Source: Vigna angularis
Taxonomy: Eukaryota; Streptophyta; Magnoliopsida; Fabales; Fabaceae
Assembly (NCBI RefSeq): GCF_016808095.1
Contig: NC_068975.1
Location: 15,631,501-15,695,500 of the forward strand
DNA length: 64,000 nt
Direction of reading: 5' to 3'
Shown one piece after another: positions 8,700 to 20,020 of this stretch. The translations under genes were made by a program, and so were the position numbers. Position 1 is the stretch's first letter. Each line of letters starts with the position of its first letter. Under the pieces are notes generated by a model that ran no database searches, was not told the origin of the DNA, and was given only the letters and a program-made list of their open reading frames with translations.

Positions 8700-9030
8700 G
8701 AGGGCACTTCCCATAAGTGCCGCTGAGCGGCCAACTACCGCTGAGCGGTAGTGTCGCAGAAGGGGCTTAGGTTGCCCCTCAGCGGAACCCGAGCCCATTA
8801 GAGTATTTTTATACCCTAAGCTGCACCTTGGCCTCTCCTTTTAGATTTTTCTCTGCACACACACTCCTACATACTTTTCCAAAGTTTTCTACAACTTTTC
8901 CCTCCCCCTTTTCAGAAAATTTCTTTTCCATTCACTTTCTTACTTGTTGTTCATCTAAGTTTGGGGTTAGGAGAGAGCATCATTGATGGGGCTGAGTTTT
9001 TCAAAGCACTAAAGCAGGATTTGTCTTATT
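8700..9030 (+). promoter_or_regulatory. L1 internal promoter-like remnant; ORF2 deleted
   Basis: CCGCTGAGCGG palindromes (8720-8790) precede a TATA-like TATTTTTATACCC near 8803 and a C/T-rich leader, as in L3. The leader stops near 9000-9030 and jumps straight to sequence that follows ORF2 in H1 and L3. L2 has the same junction, so L1 and L2 share one ORF2 deletion. A copy of the motif AAGTTTGGGGTT lies near 8957. Confidence 0.55.
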
Positions 9031-10206
9031 TATTTGTTTTTAGAATAGGGTTTGATGTACTCAATTGGAAACTTTATCTGTTAGGATGGTTTGCTGATGA
9101 TTGTGATTGTTTGATAAGTAATGCTTGAATGAGGCTTTAATATAGATTGATGTTGAGATGTGCACATTACATGCTTATACAGGTGGTTCACAAGCTTTGT
9201 GAACAAATGCAAGTTATTATGATTGTGATTGTGATATTAAGCAGGATGTGTATGTCAACTGTGAATGAGCTTTTATGTGAGGTTTTGAGCTCCAGAGTTA
9301 TTACTTTGAAGTTATTACTTTGGAAGCATGAATAACTTTGCCCAGGTTTTCTATGATTGAATTACTTGCTTGTTTGCATTATATGAACAAGGTCGTTTGT
9401 TGGAAACCCTTATATTAGCCAAATTGCATGAAATAAGCCACAAAAGAGAACACTATGTGTTCTATCATTTGAACCCCTAGCCTTGAACATAAATTTAAAA
9501 CCCTTGTTGAGAGCTTTACCTTGAGTTAAGTAGAAAATATTTTGTGGTATTGACAAATGTTCAAGTTTGGGGTTGTTGGAAAATAGAAAGGGAAATTGAA
9601 AGCATTGAGCTAAGAGCTAAGAATTAAGTATGTGAAAAGAGAAAGAAAAGAAAAGAAAAGAAAAAGCAAAGCTCAATGCAAAGGAAAGTTGGGAAAAGTA
9701 AGAATGATTGTGTTTATATGATTCTCTTAACTCAAGGGTTTTGTGATCTAGAAAAACCAATTTTCTTGTTAGCCCAGCCACATTATAAGCCATTGAAAGT
9801 CCTTGTGATGATGCATGCTTGTGAATTTATTTGATTGTGGTTAAATGAAAGGCAAAGTCAATTCATGTGACACTGTGATAGTAGAGTGAATGAGTGATTA
9901 CCTCTTACACACTTGTGTTTGGGAGAAACACTTTACCTAGTGAGGAAATATTCCATGAGCACATGAACATCCATGCTTAGTTGATTGATCATTCATGAAA
10001 AATAGCATTTGTTGGATATTAAGTGATTTTGAGAACACCCAAAGCATGTGCACATCTTGATTGAAATCTTTGTCATGAAGTTAATTGAAGTTTTTACTTA
10101 TCTTGAAAAGAGGATTTTTGAATGAGTGAACCATTGTACAGATTGGTAGAAGATTGAGTTACATTTTGTTTGCTTGAGGACAAGCAAAGTTCTAAGTTTG
10201 GGGTTG
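9031..10206 (+). other. L1 3' untranslated region with G/T-rich motifs and candidate PPT
   Basis: No credible ORF; a 62-aa frame recurring here and in L2 is in the same position but unsupported elsewhere. AAGTTTGGGGTTG occurs near 9563 and again near 10194, directly before the 3' LTR, where a polypurine tract is expected. An A/G-rich stretch lies at 9640-9670. Confidence 0.6.
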
Positions 10207-11497
10207 TGATAACAGTTGAAAACTGTTATTTTCATGCTTAAATTTGATACTAAAAGCAACCTTTAACACTTAGAAACTAGCTTGAAATCATGCTTTTGGT
10301 TATATTTTTAGAAATAAGAGAGCTGGACAGGTTTATGCTTGATTTCAGTGTTTTATGCAGGTTTTAAGGTGAATTTGGTGAAAGAAGTGAAGAAGGATAA
10401 GAATGGAATCAGAAAAGACATTAAAAAGTGCAAAAGGAGAAGCCGCAACCACCGCTCAGCGGCAGTTTACCGCTGAGCGACACTCAAAAACCCATGTTGG
10501 CTCCGCTGAGGGGTGAAAAGGCCGCTGAGGTGAAGAAACGAACTCGCGCACTTACCGCTGAGCGGTAGTTTACCGCTGAGCGGTACTATTTTGGGCTTGG
10601 GCCTAATTTTCTGTAATTTTACGAATAGTATATAAGCTTTAGGGTTTGTATCTTTGGCTGGGACGAAGCAAACACTCTCTTTTCCACCCCTTTGGAGGAA
10701 GATCTTGGATGCTCAGGCTACCTCTCTACCTTTCTAGGGTTTTATCCTTCATTCTTTCATTATTGTTCATCTAGATTCACCATGAATATGGTGAACTAAA
10801 CCTTGTATTGTTGTTGGGGGATCAATGTAATCTTGTGAAACTCTCATATATGGAATTTGTGTTTAAAAATCTTATTTGAGATACATGCTTTCTTTCATTA
10901 ATTGTTAGGGTTTTTCCTCTTTGCTCAAAGCATGCATTGTTTAACTCATTCATTGTCATGATCATTGATTTTCTCGATATGGGAACGTACGGGGAAGTCT
11001 AGATCCGGGGAATTTCTCCCAATAGCATATTGCTTGCGTTTAAGCTCCTGCACTTCGAAACTAATTACTAGGAATGCTAGGAATTGTATGAACTCGTAAT
11101 TAAGGATAGGCCTTCTTGACAAGGGGATTTAGAGAGTGGCATTAACATTGATGAAAAGATTGATGAATTCCTAAAGTATATGAGAGTGGATAAGATGAAA
11201 GTGATAACCCCAACAACATACTCATCCATATCATTCATTACGTGTTTGTTTTTCCTTTTTGCCATTGATCAAATTCATGCATACATATTTAATTACTGTC
11301 TTTTGCATTAAAAACCTACAATTAATCGTTCACAAGTCTTAAATAATCAACGAATCAAATAACTAACTAGGCCGTGAGTTCTTTGGGAGAACGATACTTG
11401 GTCTTACCGAGTTTATTACTTGATACGATTCGGTCACACTTGCCGAGGGTCAAACAAGTTTGTGGCGCCATTTTCGGTGTTCATAAATTTGTCATCA
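10207..11497 (+). repeat. L1 3' LTR
   Basis: 1291 bp, TGATAACAG to CATCA. Its terminal stem-loop is ATAACAGTT against AACTGTTAT with a short loop, missing one base compared with L3. Palindromes lie at 10450-10590 and a TATA-like TATATAA near 10628. The U5 extension with the degenerate PBS is 11457-11497. Confidence 0.93.
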
Positions 11498-12288
11498 GTG
11501 AGCAGTGTCAGTTTGCTCTAAATATGGAAGAAGGAGCAGACTTTGGTGATGTGGAGAGTGTGCTATGTGTGCCTGGAGGGCACTTTGAGAGAAATAGGAA
11601 TGGTGCAGTTGTGAACATCAGGAGAGCTGATCTGACTCCTCTAACAAAGTATTGGATGACATTTTCTCATGCCAACATTCAGCCATCCTCACATCTCTCA
11701 GATATTACTGTTAGCAGGGCACTTCTTTTGTACTATGTGCTCAGAGGGATGAGCATTAACATTGGATAGGTCATAGCCAATGAGATACAGGTGTGTGCCA
11801 TTACTATGAACAACAAGGCACCTTTAGGACATCCCTCTTTGATTACACACCTATGTGAGCTAGTTGGGGTGAATATCTCTACACCGTCATTTGAGAGGCC
11901 TAGGAAAGCTATTGATGAGGCCTATTACAGACAGTATTGTGGCGGTGATGAGGCATAGGGCCAGGCACCTACAGAGCCTCATGAGGCAGAGCCATTTCAG
12001 ATGAGGGACATGTATATGTCTCTTATAGATTCTAGGATGCAGTCTAGACACAGAGGGTAGGTCGCCACAATAGAGATGATCATTGGGATGTATGATACAC
12101 CCCCAGGACATCGGTGGACCATGGATGAGTTCAACAATGTGGTGGCATGGCCAGAGGATCGACCACAGGCTAGTGGAGCTGGAGCAGCTGAAGCTCCAGC
12201 TATGGATAATGATGAGGATGATGATGATGAGTTTGAAGATGCTGAAGATGACGGAGAGGAGGACGATTCAGATGACAGCATGGGTTGA
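11498..12288 (+). pseudogene. H1 ORF2 C-terminal part, continuing after L1
   Basis: It resumes at the duplicated target site and reads FALNMEEGADFGDVE, CVPGGHFERNRNGAVVNIRR, KYWMTFSHANIQ, then, past stops, NNKAPLGHPSLITHLCE and RPRKAIDEAYYRQYCGG, and an acidic C-terminus of about 35 residues. It is colinear with L3 ORF2 residues about 135-411. TAG stops at 11767-11769, near 11956 and near 12058 break it; the first and third replace CAG (Gln) codons of L3. Blocks such as SHANIQP and GHPSLITHLC identify the plant transposon-protein family. The region from the L1 LTR into this frame can look like one ORF, but that is an insertion artefact. Confidence 0.85.
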
Positions 12289-13555
12289 TGAGGAGCTGAG
12301 ATAGCATCTACTGATGAATGCTATCACCTCTAGAGCAGGATTTTTTCTATCTTTTGTTTTGTACTGTTGAACTTATTTGCTTCTGTTTTTAGAATAGGTT
12401 GTGATGTACTCAGTGTGAAACTTTATATGCTATGATGGTTTGCTTGTTATTTATGCATGATGAGTATTGCTTGATGATGCTTAGATATTGATTGATGTTG
12501 AGATTGTGCACTATATGTTGATATACAAGTGGTTGTTCAAAAGCCATGAGAGCAGATGTATGATGTTGTGATTGTGATTATGATGTTAAGCAGGATGTGT
12601 ATGTGGAAAGATTGGATGAGCTTGTGTGTAAGGTTTTGAAATCCAGATTTTTTGTGATTGAGTGCTATTACATTGAAAGCATGAATGACTTTGTCCAGGT
12701 TTCTATGGTTGAATCACTTGCTTGTATGTGTCATATGATCAAGACCATTTGTTGGTAACCCTTTATTAGCCAAATGCATGATTTTAGCCAATAAAAGAGA
12801 GCACAATGTGTTCTATCCTTTGAACCCTTAGCCTTGAATATGATAGAAAACCCTTTTTGAAAAGCTTTACCTTGAGTTGAGTTGAAGATATCTTGTGGTA
12901 CTGATAAATGTTCAAGTTTGGGGTTGTTGGGAAGTCTAAAAAGGGAAAATAAAAAGCATTTAGCTAAGCATGTGAAAAGTAAAATAAAAAGGAAAGAAAA
13001 GAAAGAAAAAGAAAGGCTCAATGCAAAAGAAATTTGGGAAGAAGGAAGAATGGTTGGGTTTAGATGATTCACTTAACTCAAGGATTTTGTGATCCGAAAA
13101 AACCAATTTTCTAGTTAGCCTAGCCAAATTATAAGCCATAGAAAAGCCCTTGTGATGATACCTGCTTGTGAGTATGTTTGATTGTGGTTAAATGAAAGGC
13201 AAAGTTGATTCATGTGACATTGTGATAGTAGAGTGAATGAGTGACCTCTTATACACTTGTGTGTTTGAGTGAAACACTTTATCTGGTAAGGAAATATTCC
13301 ATGAGCACATGATTACATCTATGCTTAGTTAATTGATCATTCATGAGAATAGCATTTGTTGGATATTATGTGATTATGTGAAGACCAAAGCATGTGTGCA
13401 TCTTGACTAAATTCTTTGTGATGAGCTTATTTGAGTAATTACTTATCTTGAAAGAAAGAGTTTTGAATGTAGTGAATCATTGTATGGATTGGTGGAAGAC
13501 TGAGTTACATCTTGTTTACTTGAGGACAAGAAAAGTTCTAAGTTTGGGGTTGATG
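12289..13555 (+). other. H1 3' untranslated region with hairpin, G/T motifs and PPT position
   Basis: A single hairpin of the array type lies just after the ORF2 stop (12301-12324; ATAGCAT against ATGCTAT, 7 bp). AAGTTTGGGGTTG occurs near 12915 and 13540, the second immediately before the LTR. An A/G-rich stretch is at 12978-13020. No gene is seen. Confidence 0.6.
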
Positions 13556-14305
13556 TGATAACAGTTGAAAAACTGTTATTTTTATATTTAATTTTGACAT
13601 CAAAAACAACCTTTATGACTTAGAAACTAGCTTTGAATCATGCTTTTGCTTATGTTTTGCAAATAAGAGAGTTGGATGGGTTTTATGCTTGGTTTTCCTT
13701 GTTTTGTAGGAATTGAGATGAATTAGATGAAAGAAGTTGAAGTAGTAAGGAGCTGGACTCAAAAAAGGAAGTGAAAGTGCTTAAAAGAAGAGCCGCAGTC
13801 ACCGTTGAGCGCCAATAAAGGCCAAAACTGCAGCTGAGCGTCAATTCTGAAGACCCGCAGTCACTGCTGAGCGTCAATTCTGAGCGGTAAAAGTGCTGCT
13901 GAGCGCCATTAATTTGGGCTTGGGCCTATTTTTTGTAATCCTTAGGAAACTATATAAGGTTTTAGTCGAATTAGGGTTAGTATCTTTGGACAGAAAGAGG
14001 AAAAATCACACTTTCTTCACCCCTTGGAGGAGGATTTTGGATGCTTAAGCTCTATTCTTTAAATTCTAGGGTTCTATCTTTCATTCTTTCATTGTTTTTC
14101 ATCTAGTCTCACCATGTCTATGGTGAACTAAACCTTCATTGTTGTTGGGGAACCGATGTAATCCTTTGAAACTCTCATGTATTGAATTGGTTCTATATTC
14201 TATATGCTTTCTTTCATTAATTGTTAGGATTTTTCTTCTATACTCTATGCATGCTTAGTTTAACTCATTCAATTGCATGATCATTTATGTTATTTTTATG
14301 GACAC
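13556..14305 (+). repeat. LTR shared by H1 and H2, left part
   Basis: It starts TGATAACAG after the H1 3' motif. The terminal stem-loop (ATAACAGTT, GAAA, AACTGTTAT) is intact. The palindrome cluster at 13795-13890 is degenerate and a TATA-like TATATAAG lies near 13951. It is interrupted by L2 at GACAC (14301-14305) and resumes at 21557. Confidence 0.88.
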
Positions 14306-15581
14306 TGATGACAAATTTATGAACACCGAAAACGGCGCCACAAACTTGTTTGACCCTCGGCAAGTGTGACCGAATCGTATCAAGTAATAAACTCGGTAAG
14401 ACCAAGTATCGTTCTCCCAAAGGACTCACGGCCTAGTTAGTTATTTGATTCGTTGATTATTTAACACTTGTGAACGATTGATTGTAGGTTTTTAATGCAA
14501 AAGACAGTAATTAAATATGTATGCATGAATTTGATCAATGGCAAAAAGGAAAAACAAACACGTAATGAATGATATGGATGAGTATGTTGTTGGGGTTATC
14601 AATTTCATCTTATCCACTCTCATATACTTTAGGAATTCATCAATCTTTTCATCAATGTTAATGCCACTCTCTAAATCACCTTGTCAAGAAGGCCTATCCT
14701 TAATTACGAGTTCATACAATTCCTAGCATTCCTAGTAATTAGTTCTGAAGTGCAGGAGCTTAAAGGCAACCAATATGCTATTGGGAGAAATTCCCCGGAT
14801 CTAGACTTCCCCGTACGTTCCCATATCGAGAAAATCAATGATCATGACAATGAATGAGTTAAACAATGCATGCTTTGAGCAAAGAGGAAAAACCCTAACA
14901 ATTAATGAAAGAAAGCATGTATCTCAAATAAGATTTTTAAACACAAATTCCATATATGAGAGTTTCACAAGATTACATTGATCCCCCAACAACAATACAA
15001 GGTTTAGTTCACCATATTCATGGTGAATCTAGATGAACAATAATGAAAGATAAAACCCTAGAAAGGTAGAGAGGTAGCCTGAGCATCCAAGATCTTCCTT
15101 CAAAGGGGTGGAAAAGAGAGTGTTTGCTTCGTCCCAGCCAAAGATACAAACCCTAGGAAACCCTAAAGCTTATATATTATTCGTAAAATTACAGAAAATT
15201 AGGCCCAAGCCCAAAATAGTACCGCTTAGCGGTAAGTGCGCGAGTTCGTTTCTTCCCCTTAGCGGCCTTTTCACCCCTCAGCGGAGCCAACGTGGGTTTT
15301 TGAGTGTCGCTCAGCGGTAAACTGCCGCTGAGCGGTGGTTGCGGCTTCTCCTTTTGCACTTTTTAATGTCTTTTCTGATTCCATTCCTATCCTTCTTCAC
15401 TTCTTTCACCAAATTCACCTTAAAACCTGCATAAAACACTGAAATCAAGCATAAACCTGTCCAGCTCTCTTATTTCTAAAAATATAACCAAAAGCATGAT
15501 TTTAAGCTAGTTTCTAAGTGTTAAAGGTTGCTTTTAGTATCAAATTTAAGCATGAAAATAACAGTTTTTCAACTGTTATCA
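14306..15581 (-). repeat. L2 3' LTR
   Basis: 1276 bp. Palindromic CCGCTNAGCGG motifs lie at 15220-15345 and a TATA-like element near 15172 (one base different from L1). U5 extension with degenerate PBS at 14306-14346. The outer end is the stem-loop AACTGTTAT-type sequence at 15560-15581. Confidence 0.93.
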
Positions 15582-16800
15582 GAACCCCAAACTTAGAACT
15601 TTGCTTGTCCTCAAGCAAACAAAATGTAACTCAATCTTCTACCAATCTGTACAATGGTTCACTCATTCAAAAATCCTCTTTTCAAGATAAGTAAAAACTT
15701 CAATTAACCTCATGACAAAGATTTCAATCAAGATGTGCACATGCTTTGGGTGTTCTCAAAATCACTTAATATCCAACAAATGCTATTTTTCATGAATGAT
15801 CAATAAACTAAGCATGGATGTTCATGTGCTCATGGAATATTTCCTCACTAGGTAAAGTGTTTCTCTCAAACACAAGTGTATAAGAGGTAATCACTCATTC
15901 ACTCTACTATCACAGTGTCACATGAATTGACTTTGCCTTTCATTTAACCACAATCAAATAAATTCACAAGCATGCATCATCACAAGGACTTTCAATGGCT
16001 TATAATGTGGTTGGGCTAACAAGAAAATTGGTTTTCTAGATCACAAAACCCTTGAGTTAAGAGAATCATATAAACACAATCATTCTTACTTTTCTCAACT
16101 TTCCTTTGCATTGAGCTTTGCTTTTTCTTTTCTTTTCTTTTCTTTCTCTTTTCACATACTTAATTCTTAGCTCTTAGCTCAATGCTTTCAATTTCCCTTT
16201 CTATTTTCCAACAACCCCAAACTTGAACATTTGTCAATACCACAAAATATTTTCTACTTAACTCAAGGTAAAGCTCTCAACAAGTGTTTTAAATTTATGT
16301 TCAAGGCTAGGGGTTCAAATGATAGAACACATAGTGTTCTCTTTTGTGGCTTATTTCATGCAATTTGGCTAATATAAGGGTTACCAACAAACGACCTTGA
16401 TCATATAATGCAAACAAGCAAGTAATTCAATCATAGAAAACCTGGGCAAAGTTATTCATGCTTCCAAAGTAATAACTTCAAAGTAATAACTCTGGAGCTC
16501 AAAACCTCACATAAAAGCTCATTCACAGTTGACATACACATCCTGCTTAATATCACAATCACAATCATAATAACTTGCATTTGTTCACAAAGCTTGTGAA
16601 CCACCTGTATAAGCATGTAATGTGCACATCTCAACATCAATCTATATTAAAGCCTCATTCAAGCATTACTTATCAAACAATCACAATCATCAGCAAACCA
16701 TCCTAACAGATAAAGTTTCCAATTGAGTACATCAAACCCTATTCTAAAAACAAATAAATAAGACAAATCCTGCTTTAGTGCTTTGTAAAACTCAGCCCTA
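15582..16800 (-). other. L2 3' untranslated region
   Basis: The complement of AAGTTTGGGGTT lies near 15586 (next to the LTR) and near 16212. No credible ORF. The sequence is closely similar to L1 9031-10206 in reverse. Confidence 0.6.
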
Positions 16801-17100
16801 TCAATGATGCTCTCTCCCAACCCCAAACTTAGATGAACAACAAGTAAGAAAGTGAGTGGAAAAGAAATTTTCTCAAAAGGGGTGAGGGAAAAGTTGTAGA
16901 AAACTTTGGAAAAGTATGTAGGAGTGTGTGTGCAGAGAAAAATCTAAAAGGAGAGGCCAAGGTGCAGCTTAGGGTATAAAAATACTCTAATGGGCTCGGG
17001 TTCTGCGGAGGGGCAACCTAAGCCCCTTTTGCGACACTACCGCTCAGCGGTAGTTTGCCGCTCAACGGCACTTACGGGAAGTGCCCTCCTTCTCCTTAGC
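16801..17100 (-). promoter_or_regulatory. L2 internal promoter-like remnant; ORF2 deleted
   Basis: Reading leftwards: palindromes at 17038-17072 (partly decayed), TATA-like GGTATAAAAATA near 16973-16984, a C/T-rich leader and a third copy of the G/T motif near 16818, then direct fusion to post-ORF2 sequence. This is the same junction as in L1. Confidence 0.5.
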
Positions 17101-17231
17101 TTAACTTAAATGCGTCCTAAACATACCCCTCACTGGCTTCATGCAATAAAATTTTCAGATCACTCATGCACAACCCTATTATGCAACTAAAGCAGGATCA
17201 AAACAAAAAATTATACAGAAATATCAATCAA

Positions 17232-17529
17232 CTGGGTTGCCTCCCAGGTAGCGCTTGTTTAACGTCACGAGCCTGACCCAAAATCCTCCAGCACCCTTCA
17301 GTAGGTGCAAATTTTCCTTACCAACACCCATCAGTAGGTGTATACAAACATAGTATCCTTCAGTAGATACTCTTCCGCCTAACATCCATTAGTAGATGTA
17401 AACCCTGTAACAAACTTATAACTAAAACAAAAAATAAACTATCCAAAAGTTCAAAATTACATCACCAAATCCAAAATTAAAAGTTCTTAAATCACTGGGT
17501 TGCCTCCCAGCAAGTGCTCTTTTAATGTC
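17232..17529 (-). other. L2 inter-ORF structured block: motif, four hairpins, motif
   Basis: Motif 1 is at 17494-17529 and motif 2 at 17232-17266 (complement). Hairpins, plus-strand positions: 17382-17399 (ACATC/GATGT), 17352-17371 (AGTATC/GATACT), 17324-17341 (ACACC/GGTGT) and 17291-17308 (GCACC/GGTGC in element sense). Loops in element sense are TACTAATG, TACTGAAG, TACTGATG and TACTGAAG. The GCACC/GGTGC pair changes both arms relative to ACACC/GGTGT. Confidence 0.85.
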
Positions 17530-17550
17530 ATTAGCTTGACCTAATAAAGT

Positions 17551-17937
17551 TCAAGTTCGTTCTTCAAGATTAATATTCGTACCCCACCAACTCCTCAACT
17601 GCTTCCGGTGTACTGTTTTAACTCTTCTAGAATATGGAGACTCTATCTCTATCATCCCCTTTTCTTTAGAGCCATTCGCAACCCACAACTTGTTTTTGAA
17701 TCTCACATGTGTACCAAGTTTGAGTTGTTCTTTCGTCCCATCATCATGAACTTTTCTTCCTCTGCCAATCTTCTCTTTTTCATGTACCTGAAACAACAAA
17801 CAATGTTTACCTTTAACTTTGAGCTTTTCATCTTTGGGACTAGTCATGAGTACATCTTGAAATGCCGCTTTATGACTAGCTTCTTCCTCCTGCATCTGTC
17901 TCTCCTCTTTGAAAACATCTACAACAACCCTTTCTTC
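17551..17937 (-). pseudogene. L2 pol C-terminal tail
   Basis: After the protease stop a frame reads through SHKAAFQDVLMTS, then LGTHVRFKNKLWVANG and EIESPYSRRVKTVHRKQLRS to a stop at 17551. The last two segments resemble the C-terminal end of Athila pol beyond integrase. RT, RNase H and integrase core are absent between protease and this tail, exactly as in H1. It may be translated separately or not at all. The identification as pol tail rests on resemblance and position. Confidence 0.5.
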
Positions 17938-18801
17938 TCAGTCTTTGAATGCAACTATACCTTCGTTCACATCAATGATAGCTTTGGCCGTTTTCATAAA
18001 CGGTCTTCCGAGAATGATGGGTATCTTTTCGGTCTCCATTTCCATCACCACAAAGTCTGCCAAGAAATGTAGTTTGCCTACACAAACTATAATGTCCTCT
18101 GCTATTCCATAAGGTGTCTTCGAAGATCCATCTGCCATTACTAAGTTAACCTTTATAGGTTTCACATCCACATCACCAATCTGTTCAAGTAAAGAATAAG
18201 GTATCAAGTTGACACTTGATCCTAAATCAAGTAAAGCTTTTCTGACTCTTTTCTTCCCTATTGTGCATGGAATGGAAAATCCTCCTGGATCCTCGGCTTT
18301 TGGAGGGAATGACTCCTTTTTGACAGTTATATACTTCTTTGTATCTTCATCTCTACGTCTTTTTTTTGTAGAGATTTCTTCCTCAGGTTTAGTATAAACT
18401 GCAATTTGCTGTAGTATCTCCTTCCAAGGTGCATCATTGTCCACCATACTGAATAATTCTGTAAAATCAAATTGTTTCTCATGATTTATTGGAAAAGGAA
18501 ACATATAATTACTCTTTATCTCTTTTCTCTCTTCTTTTTCTTTTTCTCTCTTTTCTCTCTTTTCTTTTTCTTCCTCTCCTTTCTCCTTCTCTAACTCAAC
18601 TATTTCATCAGTTGTACTCTCCACCACTCTACATTCTTCCCTGGGGTTAACCTCAGTATTAGCCCCAAAATTTCTATTAGGCCTTTCTTCCACTTTCTTG
18701 GTAATCTGACCCATTTGAATCTCCAAATTCTTAATAGCAGCATCAGTACTCTTTTGAGAAGATTCAATTTTCTGTATAAATTGATTAAGAGTTTCTTCCA
18801 T
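17938..18801 (-). CDS. L2 gag C-terminus and retropepsin (Athila-like)
   Basis: A 287-aa open frame. It begins in gag: a coiled-coil-like segment (METLNQ-type start, then KSTDAAIKNLEIQMGQITKK, residues about 15-45), a charged linker, and the protease from about residue 165. Protease landmarks are GGFSIPCTIGKKRVRKALLD, then Asp-Leu-Gly with SSVNLIPYSLLEQIG (active-site block; Asp-Leu-Gly rather than Asp-Ser/Thr-Gly is normal for Athila), NLVMADGSSKTPYG, and IPIILGRPFMKTAKAIID (C-terminal Gly-Arg block). The retropepsin would process gag in the virus-like particle. The frame is open but it is separated from the upstream gag by a frameshift near 18900, so a complete gag-protease cannot be made without recoding. 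Confidence 0.85.
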   Translation of the reverse strand: MEETLNQFIQKIESSQKSTDAAIKNLEIQMGQITKKVEERPNRNFGANTEVNPREECRVVESTTDEIVELEKEKGEEEKEKREKREKEKEERKEIKSNYMFPFPINHEKQFDFTELFSMVDNDAPWKEILQQIAVYTKPEEEISTKKRRRDEDTKKYITVKKESFPPKAEDPGGFSIPCTIGKKRVRKALLDLGSSVNLIPYSLLEQIGDVDVKPIKVNLVMADGSSKTPYGIAEDIIVCVGKLHFLADFVVMEMETEKIPIILGRPFMKTAKAIIDVNEGIVAFKD

Positions 18802-20020
18802 CCTTATGGACCTTTCATTAAGTGCAGAAATCTGTTGCCATAAAGTTGGTTGTTGTTGTTGCTTGTTGAATTGCCCAGTTTGTCCAACCTGCCCACTTTG
18901 TCCTTGACCACCCTTGATTGAAGTTCCCCTGACGGTATGGAAACTGATTGGCCATGAAGTTTACATCTTCCAAAGCTTCTGCTGGAAAGGCACACTGACC
19001 ATTTATATGGTCACCTCCACACAATTCACACAACTGTGATTGAACCTGTGCAACATTCTATAACTCTTTCGGCAATTGTGCAAGTGTTTTCGTAAGAGCT
19101 TCAAGTTGTTGAGTTAGTATCTTATTTTGTGCTAGCAAGGCGTCATGGGTTTGCAGCTGTAGAACTCCTTTTTGTTGACTAGGAGCTCCTCTTTCACTAT
19201 TCAGATCATTATCACTAGTAGCCATATTATCAATGATTTTTGTAGCTTCCTCTGGAGTTTTCCATTTGATGTTTCCTCCAGCTGTGGCATCAAGCATCAT
19301 CTTGGTTTGGGAACCAAGACCTGTAAGGAAAGCCAAGACTACTTCCCCTTCGTCAAAACCATGTGTGGGAGTTTTTCTCAGTAAGCTTTTATATCTGTCC
19401 CATGTATGTCCTAGTGATTCCTCCATACCTTGCCTGAAAGATGTAATCTCTTGCTTTCGTTTATTTACTTTTGATTGTGGAAAGTATTTGTTTAGGAACT
19501 TTGTTACCACCTCTTCCCACTCTGTAAAGCTTCCTTCTGAAAAAGAGTTCAACCAAATCTTAGCGTTGCCTCCTAGTGAGAATGGAAACAAGCTAAGTTT
19601 GATCGCTTCGTCCGGCACCCCATTTATCTTGACTGTGTTGCAAATCTCGTTAAATGTAGTGAGGTGCTCATATGGGCTTTCGTGAGACAGCCCGTTAAAC
19701 TGGTTACTCTTAACCAATTGGATTAATGCTGGTTTCACCTCCATATTAGCCGCATTGACTCTTGGTCTTGCTATGTTGTTGAAATGCTGAGGTCCAGCTA
19801 CATTAGTATAGTCAGCAAGAGTTCGTTTGTTATTATTGTTCTCCATCTCCTCAATGCTATGGTCAGAACTTTGTGGTGATGGTTGTAACAGAGTTTCCGG
19901 AGAAGGCAAGAGTTCTCTAGATGTACGGATTCTTCTCCTCCGTCTACTCTCGTCTAAACCTTCAAGAAGAGGTTCTGCAGTTTTCTTGCTCCAAGTTCGG
20001 ATTGCTTCCTGCATACACAA
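18802..20020 (-). pseudogene. L2 gag (capsid and zinc knuckle), with one stop and one frameshift
   Basis: From ATG 20020 the frame reads an Arg-rich N-terminus, then the capsid-like core: VKPALIQLVKSNQFNGLSHE, HLTTFNEICNTVKINGVPDE, LFPFSLGGNAKIWLNSF and FLNKYFPQSKVNKRKQEITS. These are hallmark Athila gag blocks. A single in-frame TAG at 19058-19060 interrupts it; the same frame continues into CELCGGDHINGQC (C-X2-C-X3-H-X4-C zinc knuckle). A 1-nt frameshift near 18900 then moves to the frame that leads to the protease. The ATG lies just inside a TGTATGCAG acceptor-like site after a T-rich leader. This is the only capsid-bearing Athila gag in the window. Confidence 0.88.

Larger units (their letters stand above)
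5939..11497 (+). mobile_element. L1: full-length Athila-like non-autonomous LTR retrotransposon
   Basis: Two LTRs (5939-7222 and 10207-11497) begin TGATAA and end CATCA, with a 5-bp target duplication GTGAG at 5934-5938 and 11498-11502. The PBS matches the 3' end of plant tRNA-Asp, typical of the Athila/Tat lineage. Internal content is a gag C-terminal ORF, the inter-ORF structured block, a promoter-like remnant and a 3' region. Protease, pol and ORF2 are absent. The LTRs are close but differ at several sites plus indels (the 5' LTR lacks one palindrome near 6300 present near 10565), so it is not very recent. Confidence 0.95.

Noticed and set aside
11374..11769. 131-aa ORF as a gene
   Set aside because: It runs from the L1 LTR across the insertion junction into H1 ORF2; only the part after 11498 is coding-derived.
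14538..14726. 62-aa ORF (MAKRKNKHVMNDMD...) found four times in the window
   Set aside because: It lies inside the LTR of L1 and L2 at the same place each time, so its recurrence reflects the repeat; there is no family match or codon signal.
15108..15320. 70-aa ORF (MEKRVFASSQPK...) recurring in LTRs
   Set aside because: Antisense to the LTR promoter region and covers the palindrome cluster; explained by LTR duplication.
17608..18072. 154-aa plus-strand ORF
   Set aside because: Antisense shadow of the L2 protease frame.
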